Shown piece after piece: positions 1 through 7,495 of a stretch of 19,108 nt of DNA (within the stretch, counting starts at the first letter, position 1; the number at the start of each line of letters is the position of its first letter). Source of the stretch: Chloroflexota bacterium (GTDB lineage: Bacteria > Chloroflexota > Anaerolineae > Anaerolineales > UBA4823); assembly GCA_030669775.1 (NCBI GenBank), contig DAOVCZ010000014.1:1-19108 (forward strand), given 5' to 3'. The position numbers and the translations under genes are program-made. Below the pieces are notes generated by a model. That model saw nothing but the letters and a program-made list of their open reading frames with translations. It did not search any database and was not told the DNA's origin.

Positions 1-1
1 A

Positions 2-859
2 GACATTCCGACCATCGCCCATCATCACGACTTTCGTTGGGAGCGAGAGCGGTTTGCAATATCTGGAGCTGAGGACTATTTAAGAGCTGCATTTCCTCCG
101 ACCTTAAGGCAGATTCGCCATGTTGTGATTAACTCATTTGCTCAAAAACAACTGGCTTTGCGAACTGGTTTAAGCTCGACCTTAATCCCAAATGTCATGG
201 AATTTCGAAATCCCCCACCTGAATTAGATGACTATACGCAGGATATGAGAGAAGAGCTCGGAATTGACCAAGGTGAGCATATCCTCTTGCAACCCACCCG
301 CATCGTTCCCCGAAAAAGGATCGAACTCTCACTTGAGTTAGCTCGGCGGATCGATCGGAAATGTGTTGTCTTGATCTCCCATGAACCAGGTGATGAAGGC
401 AAGAAATATGAGGAATACTTGCGCGAGTTTGCTCAATTTCTCGGCGTGAAAGTGATATTCGGGGCAGACCGGTTTGATTATGTACGTGGAGTTTCAGCAG
501 CTGGAAAGAAGATCTATTCACTGGAGGATGCGTATCTTCAAGCTGATTTGGTAACATACCCATCGAGAGTCGAAGGATTTGGGAACGCTTTTCTGGAGAC
601 CGTCTATTACCGGCGACCGATCGTGATGAGCACCTATGAGATATTCAAAACCGATATTCAACCCAAGGGTTTTAAGATTATCGGATTCGGAGATTATATT
701 GACAACGGTTGCATCACTGCTTCCCGTCAAATTCTTGCTGATCCTGCTCTGGCGACTGAAATGACTGATATCAATTTCGCTATTGGTCAACGCTACTATT
801 CTTTCAATACATTAGAATATCTTTTAACATCTTTATTGAACGAATGTCTAGGTGCTTGA
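2..859 (+). CDS. GT4-family glycosyltransferase, 5'-truncated (possibly mannosylglucosylglycerate synthase-like)
   Basis: The reading frame is open from base 2, so the gene starts outside the window. The GTG at 125 is an internal valine codon, not a start. The 285 visible residues cover the end of the N-terminal Rossmann lobe (a His-rich AHHHDF..WER stretch at 17-55) and the whole C-terminal GT-B lobe. That lobe has the nucleotide-binding segment LLQPTRIVPRK (near 282-314) and the retaining GT4 E-x7-E motif at 572-598 (EGFGNAFLE). GT4 enzymes move a sugar from a nucleotide donor to an acceptor in the cytoplasm. From memory, the AHHHDF and LLQPTR segments resemble proteins annotated as mannosylglucosylglycerate synthase. 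That fits a GpgS gene 2.2 kb downstream, but sugar donor and acceptor cannot be read from sequence. The stop lies 12 nt before the next gene, so co-transcription is likely. GT4 identity is firm; substrate is a guess. Confidence 0.85.
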   Translation, partial: DIPTIAHHHDFRWERERFAISGAEDYLRAAFPPTLRQIRHVVINSFAQKQLALRTGLSSTLIPNVMEFRNPPPELDDYTQDMREELGIDQGEHILLQPTRIVPRKRIELSLELARRIDRKCVVLISHEPGDEGKKYEEYLREFAQFLGVKVIFGADRFDYVRGVSAAGKKIYSLEDAYLQADLVTYPSRVEGFGNAFLETVYYRRPIVMSTYEIFKTDIQPKGFKIIGFGDYIDNGCITASRQILADPALATEMTDINFAIGQRYYSFNTLEYLLTSLLNECLGA

Positions 860-871
860 ATCTATGACACT

Positions 872-1768
872 ATGATTCCAAGAAAAGAAATCAGCACGAA
901 ATATATCGATCAACTCGAAGACTATTTCGCCAAAGCCAATCAGAAAAGCTTCGGCATACCTGGAATTTTTCGTTACGCAGTGGAAAGATTCTCGCAGATG
1001 CGCGCTGTTGAAGGCTCTGCCAGTATTGCCTTCTTTACAATCTTTGGATTGCCCCCGTTGCTAATTGTTATTGTCACCGTGGCGAGTTATTACTTAGAAA
1101 TCCCCGACATCCAAGAGAAGATCATCCAAGTTATTGGGGAGATTCTCCCCATACCCCCAGATCTGATAATTGAATTTATTGAAGGGATTCTCAACCAGCG
1201 TGGAGCAGTGGGGATCATCGGTTTAATCGGCTTAACCTGGGCAGCATCGGGAGTATTGATGTCATTAACTGCAAATATTAATCGAGCTTGGCCCACCGCA
1301 AAAATCCGCAATGTCGTCGAGAAAAGACTGGTTGCATTCCTAATGATTGGGGTATTTATTTTGTTCATCGCCGCAACCTCTGTCTTATCAACCATTTTAG
1401 CATTTTTCACCCAGGTGGAGCTACCATCCCTACACATCAGTCCACCTATTGGTACACTAACGGATTTTTTGCTCTTTTCACTACGATTCATACTATTCCT
1501 CGCGCTATACTTCTTCGTACCAAAAACGAAAGTTAAGAAACGAGCTGCACTTTGGGCAGCTGTATTTGCATCCATTGCCTGGGAGATAACCGCCTATGGT
1601 TTTAACTGGTACTTCCAAAGCGGCCTTTCAAACTATAATTTCTTGTATGGGTCTCTGGGAACACTGGTGGCGCTCATGTTTTGGATCTATTTAGATTGCC
1701 TAATCCTGGTTTTTGGGGCTTATTTTAGCGCAGCCATTGTGAATCATAATAATCTTGGCGATAGTTAG
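872..1768 (+). CDS. YihY/BrkB-family inner-membrane protein
   Basis: This is a 298-residue polytopic membrane protein. Hydrophobic segments lie near residues 48-75, 112-135, 150-178, 195-215, 222-245 and 255-290, giving about six membrane spans. The N-terminal 35 residues are polar and probably cytoplasmic. The pattern A-FFTIFGLPPLL after the first charged stretch, then GIIGLIGLTWAASGVL and a late YGSLG motif, is typical of the YihY / virulence factor BrkB family (UPF0761). That family was once mis-annotated as ribonuclease BN; its molecular function is unsettled, with transport or envelope roles proposed. The ATG at 872 is 12 nt after the preceding stop. Next to glycosyltransferases and solute-synthesis genes a transport or envelope role is possible but unproven. 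Confidence 0.88.
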   Translation: MIPRKEISTKYIDQLEDYFAKANQKSFGIPGIFRYAVERFSQMRAVEGSASIAFFTIFGLPPLLIVIVTVASYYLEIPDIQEKIIQVIGEILPIPPDLIIEFIEGILNQRGAVGIIGLIGLTWAASGVLMSLTANINRAWPTAKIRNVVEKRLVAFLMIGVFILFIAATSVLSTILAFFTQVELPSLHISPPIGTLTDFLLFSLRFILFLALYFFVPKTKVKKRAALWAAVFASIAWEITAYGFNWYFQSGLSNYNFLYGSLGTLVALMFWIYLDCLILVFGAYFSAAIVNHNNLGDS

Positions 1769-1798
1769 ATTACATTCTCAAGAAAACGATTACAAGCG

Positions 1799-3043
1799 AT
1801 GCGTATATCTATTCTCCATTATGCTGCCCCCCCCATTGTGGGCGGTGTTGAAAGCACAATATATCACCATGCCCGTCTTTTGGCGCAAGCTGGATACCAG
1901 GTATCCATCATCGCTGGAAGAGGAGAGTCTTTTAATACTCAAATCCCTTTCATACATGTGCCTGAGATCGACTCGCGTCATCCTCAAGTAATTGAAGTTG
2001 GTCAAGCCTTGGCCAACGGCAAAGTCGATCAAGAGTTTATTGGACTTCGCGACAAGCTCTATCAAGAATTGATCTCAAATCTCGACAGCTCAGATGTCCT
2101 GATTGTCCATAACGTGATTACACTACATAAGAATCTAGCGCTCACCGCAGCATTGAAGTTAATCTCTGAACGGGGAAAGCCGCTCATTCTTGCTTGGTGC
2201 CATGACTTCGCATGGCAAGATAAACTCTATACACCTGATTTACACCCTGGATACCCATGGGATTTACTTAAGACTCCTTGGCCCGGAATTCGCTACATAA
2301 CAGTTTCTGATCACCGCAGGCAAAGGTTAGCTGAATTACTGGATATTCCAGACTCAACAATCGAGGTTATTCCCCCGGGGATAGATGTATTTCAATTTCT
2401 TGACATCTCTCCTTTCACTCAAGAAATAGTTAACCGGCTGCAGCTATTAGAGGCAGATCCGTTGGTTCTACTCCCTGCACGCATAACAAGAAGAAAAAAT
2501 ATCGAATTCGGTATTCAGGTGATAAAATCGTTAATAAATATCTACCCTGATGTATCCTTAGTTGTAACCGGTCCGCCTGGTCCTCATAATCCCAAAAATA
2601 TCATCTATCTTAATTCACTACGTACTTTAAAGGAGGAACTGCAGGTTGAATCGAACGTGCATTTCCTGTATGAGATTAATGGTGAGGACCAAGTATTGAA
2701 GATACCTGATGAAATAGTTGCTGATCTATACCGATTAGCAGATATCATAATATTTCCTAGCCACCGGGAAGGATTTGGGATCCCAGTCCTCGAAGCTGGT
2801 TTGGCAAGAACACCAATATTTGCCGCTGATATCCCGTCGGTGAGAGAGAGCAGCACTGGATTAATAAATCTGTTCAACCCGAATGGTGATCCGCAGACAG
2901 TCGCCTCCGATATCCATATTTTCCTGAAATCAGATCGAGCATACCAGCTGCGCAAGCAGGTTTTGAACCGGTTCACCTGGCAATCAATACTGAAAAAACG
3001 GATCATTCCTATCTTAGATGAACTTGGACCACCGAAAAAATGA
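1799..3043 (+). CDS. GT4-family glycosyltransferase
   Basis: A complete 414-residue GT-B glycosyltransferase. The N-terminal lobe opens with a beta strand and a Gly-rich loop (PPIVGGVE, residues 11-18). A mid-protein WCHDFAW segment and the VIPPGID linker precede the C-terminal lobe. That lobe has a donor-binding LLPARITRRKN segment and the E-x7-E motif E324-E332 (EGFGIPVLE), diagnostic of GT1/GT4 retaining enzymes. It overlaps the USP-GpgS gene by 4 nt (ATGA at 3040-3043), which implies translational coupling and a shared process. It could decorate glucosyl-(phospho)glycerate, for example as a mannosyltransferase, or act on another glycoconjugate. A run of eight C (1827-1834) lies in codons 9-12; the frame is intact here. 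Fold is confident, substrate unknown. Confidence 0.88.
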   Translation: MRISILHYAAPPIVGGVESTIYHHARLLAQAGYQVSIIAGRGESFNTQIPFIHVPEIDSRHPQVIEVGQALANGKVDQEFIGLRDKLYQELISNLDSSDVLIVHNVITLHKNLALTAALKLISERGKPLILAWCHDFAWQDKLYTPDLHPGYPWDLLKTPWPGIRYITVSDHRRQRLAELLDIPDSTIEVIPPGIDVFQFLDISPFTQEIVNRLQLLEADPLVLLPARITRRKNIEFGIQVIKSLINIYPDVSLVVTGPPGPHNPKNIIYLNSLRTLKEELQVESNVHFLYEINGEDQVLKIPDEIVADLYRLADIIIFPSHREGFGIPVLEAGLARTPIFAADIPSVRESSTGLINLFNPNGDPQTVASDIHIFLKSDRAYQLRKQVLNRFTWQSILKKRIIPILDELGPPKK

Positions 3044-4935
3044 CATCTGTAAAGAAATCAAAGAGAAGAAGAACATCTCAAACTTTCCATGTTCTTCTCC
3101 TCGAAACCAATATCAAGGAGGCAAAAACCATCCTGCCTCTTGCGGAGAGAATTGCGCTAGATCGCCAGGGGAAAATTACCATTCTGTCTGTGTTATTCGT
3201 CCCTGAAGGGGAACAGATGAGTGGAGTGGCCAAGAAAGCCAGTCTCCTCCGTGAAGAGCTCAAGACGTATTTTGAGAGAACCCCGATCCCAACCCGCATT
3301 AAGACCTTGGTCCGCACAGAGGAGGATATTTGGGAAGGGATCAATGAAATTGTGATTGATGAAAATATCCATCTTGTACTCACCCATTGGAGTGCAACAT
3401 TGTTGGACAAGGATTTTAGGCAGGATCTGAACCCCAGCAATATCTTGAATCTTCCCTGTGATGTCGTTATCGTAAGACCCTCGAAATCCGTAGCTGAAGC
3501 AGAAAACTGGCAATCCGTCAAGAGAATTCTATTACCATTAAGAGGCGGGGCTAACGCTGGCCTTTCCTTACGAATTGGTCATGCACTTGCGCGCATAGAA
3601 GATGCATCCATAACCCTGCTTCACGTTGCCTCTCCAGAAACTAAGGAGGGCAAAGCCAGATTTATTGACGAATTCTCTCCCGCAATTGACGGATTGAAAC
3701 ATATTACCCGCTCGATCACTGCAAAAGGCGAGGTCTCCCAGGCTATCGTTTCTGAAGTCCAGGATCATCAAGTTCTCACCATTGGCGCCCCATCTAATGA
3801 AATTCGACCCAATGTCTGGATGAACTCCCTACTCGATAAAATCCTCTCTGATGAGACGAAAACACTAGCGGTTGTTAACGAGTATTTCCCAAAAACCATA
3901 TCCCCTCTTCAAAGAAAGGATATTTCGAAGAGTAGGGATCGCCCTCTGGCAGTTGTTGTAGATAAGTGGTTCGCTGAAAACACCTATCACACAAATGAAT
4001 TCATGGATCTAGAGAGATTGATGCAGCTCAAAGAGGACCAGGGAGTTTCGATCAGCCTTGCCTTGCCAGCCCTCAATGAGGAACAAACAGTCGGGAAGGT
4101 TATTCAAACTGTAAAATCTGCTCTGATGGACCAAATCCCGTTGTTGGATGAGATCGTGTTAATCGATTCGGGTTCTGAAGACCAAACCAGAAAAATTGCG
4201 GCAGATTTAGGGATTCCGGTGTATATTCATCAAGAGATTTTGCCACAGTATGGTGCCTTCCACGGCAAAGGGGAAGCATTATGGAAGAGCTTGTATATCG
4301 TCAAGGGGGACATCATTGCCTGGATTGACACTGACATCAAAAATATTGATCCGCGATTCGTATTTGGCATTCTTGGTCCTTTGCTTGATAACCTAAATGT
4401 GCGTTATGTGAAAGGATTTTATCGGCGACCGCTTCGCCAGGATGGTAAAACTGTCGCTGGCGGTGGCGGACGGGTAACGGAATTAACCGCCCGTCCATTT
4501 ATCAATTTATTCTTTCCAGAGTTATCGGGGCTGATCCAACCGCTTTCAGGAGAATATGCCGGGCGAAGATCGGCACTTGAAAAACTTCCCTTCTTTACCG
4601 GATACGGCGTAGAAACCGGTATATTAATCGACATCCTCGAGGAATACGGTCTTGAAGGGATCGCTCAAGTCGATTTACTCGAGCGCATCCATCACAACCA
4701 GCCTTTACCTTCTCTATCAAAGATGTCATTTGCTATCATGCAAGTAGTCTTCAGCCGCTTAGAAAAGCGCCACAAGATTCACTTATTGGAACAAAGCGAT
4801 CTCACGATGAACCAGGTTCGTTTTAGCAAACGCCGTGGATATTTTCTCGACCAGGAAGAAATCCATGAATATGAGCGCCCCCCAATGAAATCTATCCTCG
4901 AATACCAAGATAAATGGGCTTTGAACCCCAGCTGA
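3040..4935 (+). CDS. gpgS: USP-domain / glucosyl-3-phosphoglycerate synthase fusion (GT81)
   Basis: This 631-residue protein has two parts. Residues about 15-148 and 160-290 look like tandem universal-stress-protein alpha/beta folds: strand HVLLLET, later HLVLTHW and VVIVRPS, then a second unit RILLPLRGG ending VLTIGAPS. From about residue 335 it is a GpgS, which makes glucosyl-3-phosphoglycerate from NDP-glucose and 3-phosphoglycerate. Visible GT81 hallmarks are PALNEE (343-348), IDSGS (375-379), the DxD metal site D430-T-D432, ARPFINLFFPELSG with GEYAGRR (504-510), GYGVETG (521-527) and the R-x-H-x-NQPL segment (549-556). Stand-alone GpgS proteins are roughly 320-340 residues, so the N-terminal half is an addition. 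The GpgS active-site landmarks are all present. The phosphatase for its product follows 42 nt downstream. The USP part may sense nucleotide or stress state; that is inference. Confidence 0.9.
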   Translation: MTSVKKSKRRRTSQTFHVLLLETNIKEAKTILPLAERIALDRQGKITILSVLFVPEGEQMSGVAKKASLLREELKTYFERTPIPTRIKTLVRTEEDIWEGINEIVIDENIHLVLTHWSATLLDKDFRQDLNPSNILNLPCDVVIVRPSKSVAEAENWQSVKRILLPLRGGANAGLSLRIGHALARIEDASITLLHVASPETKEGKARFIDEFSPAIDGLKHITRSITAKGEVSQAIVSEVQDHQVLTIGAPSNEIRPNVWMNSLLDKILSDETKTLAVVNEYFPKTISPLQRKDISKSRDRPLAVVVDKWFAENTYHTNEFMDLERLMQLKEDQGVSISLALPALNEEQTVGKVIQTVKSALMDQIPLLDEIVLIDSGSEDQTRKIAADLGIPVYIHQEILPQYGAFHGKGEALWKSLYIVKGDIIAWIDTDIKNIDPRFVFGILGPLLDNLNVRYVKGFYRRPLRQDGKTVAGGGGRVTELTARPFINLFFPELSGLIQPLSGEYAGRRSALEKLPFFTGYGVETGILIDILEEYGLEGIAQVDLLERIHHNQPLPSLSKMSFAIMQVVFSRLEKRHKIHLLEQSDLTMNQVRFSKRRGYFLDQEEIHEYERPPMKSILEYQDKWALNPS

Positions 4936-4977
4936 AAAAATTCACCTAATGAACCAAATTTCGATGAATTATTGTTC

Positions 4978-5565
4978 ATGACCACTATTGTTTTGATCAG
5001 ACATGGTGAGACCGATTGGAATATCGAAGGTCGCTATCAGGGTCAGGCTGATCCACCTTTGAATTCCCGAGGTGTTCTCCAGGCTCAGCAATTAGCCGTA
5101 GAGTTACGGAATTCAGACCTTCAGATTATATATACCAGCCCTCTTCAGAGAGCAAAACAAACCGCACAGATCTTGTCCGATGAACTAGGGATTCCAGAAA
5201 TGGATGAACCTCGTCTTATGGAAATCCACCAAGGGGATTGGCAAACTAGGTTACGGACTGAAATTGAAACCCTGTACCCGGAAATCTTCAAAAATTGGGA
5301 GACGAATCCGTGGCAAATAACGCCTCCAGGTGGTGAGCATTTATCCGAGGTCCAAACCCGAGTTACTGCGGCGATCGATGATATTCTGCGCAGGGATACC
5401 CACCAAAAATTCGGTCTCGTAACACATCGAATCCCAATTGCGTTGATTAAAGTTCGCTACCAAGATTTGGATCCAGATATCGTGCGTTCAATCCATTTAC
5501 CAAACACTTATTGGGAAGAGATAGCAATACCTTCCCCCGAGGATAGCGTATCAAAAACAAAATAA
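4978..5565 (+). CDS. Histidine phosphatase, probable glucosyl-3-phosphoglycerate phosphatase
   Basis: A 195-residue member of the histidine phosphatase (phosphoglycerate mutase-like) superfamily. The phospho-acceptor His is H9 in the N-terminal RHGET motif. R58 sits in TSPLQRAKQTA, the acid E82 in MEIHQGDW, and the second catalytic His H150 in LVTHR. The ATG at 4978 places RHG at the usual distance; a TTG two codons upstream (4972) is less likely. In mycobacteria the GpgP that dephosphorylates glucosyl-3-phosphoglycerate belongs to this superfamily, unlike the HAD-type GpgP of some thermophiles. The position directly between gpgS and the phosphorylase makes the same job likely here. The usual GG after the second His is replaced by Arg-Ile, which occurs in some subfamilies. 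A general sugar-phosphate phosphatase is the main alternative. Confidence 0.82.
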   Translation: MTTIVLIRHGETDWNIEGRYQGQADPPLNSRGVLQAQQLAVELRNSDLQIIYTSPLQRAKQTAQILSDELGIPEMDEPRLMEIHQGDWQTRLRTEIETLYPEIFKNWETNPWQITPPGGEHLSEVQTRVTAAIDDILRRDTHQKFGLVTHRIPIALIKVRYQDLDPDIVRSIHLPNTYWEEIAIPSPEDSVSKTK

Positions 5566-5594
5566 GTTCACATCCGGATAAGCGAAATATAAGT

Positions 5595-7382
5595 ATGTCA
5601 GACGAAAGTCGCATTCGTCAGCAACTAAATTTCTTGTATGGGACTGAAGGGGACCGTACCTGGGTCGAACTTCAAAAGCTGGTCAAAGAATTTCAATCTC
5701 GGAATCCTAACCTCGTTGGAGATGAATTCCGTTTGGATGAGAATGATGCTATTCTCATAACTTATGGGGATCAATTTCAAGAAAAGAATCGCCGGAATTT
5801 ACAATCTCTCTCTGATTTTCTCAACAACTATTTAGGCGATTCCATCAATCGGGTCCATATATTGCCATTTTATCCTTACTCTTCGGATTATGGTTTCTCA
5901 GTGATCGACTATCGACAAGTTGACCCAGATATTGGTACCTGGGAGGATATTTCTTTACTCGCCAATGATTTCCTATTGATGTTCGATGCTGTTATCAACC
6001 ATATATCCAGGGAGAGTACCTGGTTCCAGGCTTTCCAGCGGGGTGAGGAGCCTTATAAAGACTATTTCATAACTATTGATCCTGCGACTGACTTATCATC
6101 AATATTTCGCCCTCGAGCATTACCATTGTTGACGCCTGTAGAAACTAACCGTGGAGGAGTTTATGTATGGACAACTTTCAGTGAGGATCAAATTGACTTA
6201 AATTATGCCAATCCTCAGGTTCTATTAGAAATCGTTGATTTACTTCTCTTCTATGTCGAACGTGGCGCGAGGTTGATTCGCCTCGATGCTGTCGGATATG
6301 TGTGGAAATTGATCGGCACATCTTCGCTAAATCTACCCCAAGCTCACAGCTTTGTGAAGATCATTCGCGGAGTATTGAATATTGCGGCTCCACAAACAGG
6401 GATAATCACTGAAACGAACGTACCCCATGAGGAGAATTTCAAGTACTTTGGTGAACCAGTGAATGACAAAAACCTCAAAGGTAAACCATTAAATGGAGAT
6501 GAAGCTCAAATGGTCTATCAGTTCTCCCTGGCACCTTTGATTTTGCACTCCTTCATTTGTGGAGATATAACAGTATTTATTGAGTGGGTACGCAGATTAA
6601 AGACCCCTTATAAGAATACGGCTTATTTTAATTTCATCGCCTCACATGATGGCATTGGAGTAATGCCTGCGAAAGGATTGTTGGCGGACGATGAAATCAA
6701 GGCGCTGGTCGATGTGGCGTTATTACATGGTGGTGATGTGTCATTTAAGACAAACTCTGATGGATCAAAAAGTGTTTATGAATTAAATATCACCCTTTTC
6801 GATGCACTGAACAACCCAGCACAAGAAAATCCAGATTTGGATGTCAAGCGGTTTCTTGCTTCGCAGGCGATAATGCTCTCTCTAGCTGGGGTACCGGGGA
6901 TCTATATCCACAGCTTATTTGGTTCGCGAAATTGCATTCCTTGTGTAAATAACACGGGACGGACGAGATCGATCAACCGGGAAAAATTTGATTTTGATGA
7001 GCTGCGCACAAGACTTGATGACCACAATAACATTCACACCAAAGTCTTCCTCGGCTACAAAGAGCTGCTTAAAATTCGTCTCAACCAGCCGGCGTTTCAT
7101 CCAGAAGCCCCTCAACGAGTGTTGGAGAGTAATCAGCATGTGTTTACCATTTTACGCTCAGCCCTTAATCATAAAACACATATTTTGTGCCTCGTGAACG
7201 TCTCCTCAGAACATCAAGAGGTTATGATCGATTTGATACCTCTTGGAATACCAAACGCAGATTCCTTTCTTGATCTTTTGCAAGACAAATCTTATGCATC
7301 CGATAAAGGACAGATCAAACTACTGATGGAAGGTTTTCAAATCATGTGGCTTTTGGTTGAAAGTCCACCTTCTTTGAATTGA
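5595..7382 (+). CDS. GH13_18 phosphorylase, probable glucosylglycerate phosphorylase
   Basis: A 595-residue retaining alpha-amylase-fold enzyme of the sucrose phosphorylase subfamily (GH13_18). Conserved regions appear in order. Region I is DAVINHIS. Region II is RLIRLDAVGY with nucleophile D231. Region III is IITETN with acid/base E273. Region IV is FIASHDGIG with H351-D352. No signal peptide is seen, so it acts in the cytoplasm. Family members split alpha-glucosides with phosphate to give alpha-glucose 1-phosphate. Known specificities are sucrose, sucrose 6'-phosphate, glucosylglycerol and 2-O-alpha-glucosylglycerate (as for E. coli YcjM). The neighbours gpgS, phosphatase and glycerate kinase all point to glucosylglycerate, releasing D-glycerate. 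The ATG at 5595 follows the phosphatase by 29 nt. The enzyme class is firm; the substrate rests on context and overall resemblance. Confidence 0.85.
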   Translation: MSDESRIRQQLNFLYGTEGDRTWVELQKLVKEFQSRNPNLVGDEFRLDENDAILITYGDQFQEKNRRNLQSLSDFLNNYLGDSINRVHILPFYPYSSDYGFSVIDYRQVDPDIGTWEDISLLANDFLLMFDAVINHISRESTWFQAFQRGEEPYKDYFITIDPATDLSSIFRPRALPLLTPVETNRGGVYVWTTFSEDQIDLNYANPQVLLEIVDLLLFYVERGARLIRLDAVGYVWKLIGTSSLNLPQAHSFVKIIRGVLNIAAPQTGIITETNVPHEENFKYFGEPVNDKNLKGKPLNGDEAQMVYQFSLAPLILHSFICGDITVFIEWVRRLKTPYKNTAYFNFIASHDGIGVMPAKGLLADDEIKALVDVALLHGGDVSFKTNSDGSKSVYELNITLFDALNNPAQENPDLDVKRFLASQAIMLSLAGVPGIYIHSLFGSRNCIPCVNNTGRTRSINREKFDFDELRTRLDDHNNIHTKVFLGYKELLKIRLNQPAFHPEAPQRVLESNQHVFTILRSALNHKTHILCLVNVSSEHQEVMIDLIPLGIPNADSFLDLLQDKSYASDKGQIKLLMEGFQIMWLLVESPPSLN

Positions 7383-7409
7383 TCATTTCGATTTTCCATG
7401 ATTTCCAAT

Positions 7410-7430
7410 ATTCTCCTGTGATAGGAGAAT
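7410..7430. terminator. Perfect 8-bp inverted repeat, weak terminator or operator
   Basis: Arms ATTCTCCT (7410-7417) and AGGAGAAT (7423-7430) flank the 5-nt loop GTGAT. It starts 28 nt after the phosphorylase stop, in the 113-nt gap before the glycerate kinase. No T-run follows on either strand, so it is a poor intrinsic terminator. An operator for the downstream promoter or a processing hairpin are alternatives. Confidence 0.45.
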
Positions 7431-7473
7431 TACTGACTGGATTCAAATAAGTGGGAAAATCTAAGCTCTACAA

Positions 7474-7479
7474 TATAAT
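7474..7479 (+). promoter_or_regulatory. Candidate -10 element for the glycerate kinase unit
   Basis: A perfect TATAAT lies 16 nt before the ATG at 7496, in the AT-rich end of the 113-nt gap. No recognisable -35 box sits 16-18 nt upstream (the bases there read GTGGGA). If used, the transcript would have a leader of only about 10 nt and no good Shine-Dalgarno. It suggests that the kinase-to-radical-SAM genes may have their own promoter. Confidence 0.35.
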
Positions 7480-7495
7480 GTAGGCACGAGCAAAG

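Noticed and set aside
125..127. GTG as the start of the first glycosyltransferase
   Set aside because: The frame is open and homologous back to base 2; the gene is cut by the window edge.
1090..1575. Opposite-strand open frame of 161 codons within the YihY gene
   Set aside because: It lies wholly inside a well-supported membrane-protein gene and shows no recognisable protein features; it is a shadow frame.
7398..7421. Seven-codon ORF in the gap before glycerate kinase as a leader peptide
   Set aside because: No relevant codon bias, no ribosome site and no downstream terminator/antiterminator pair; likely chance.
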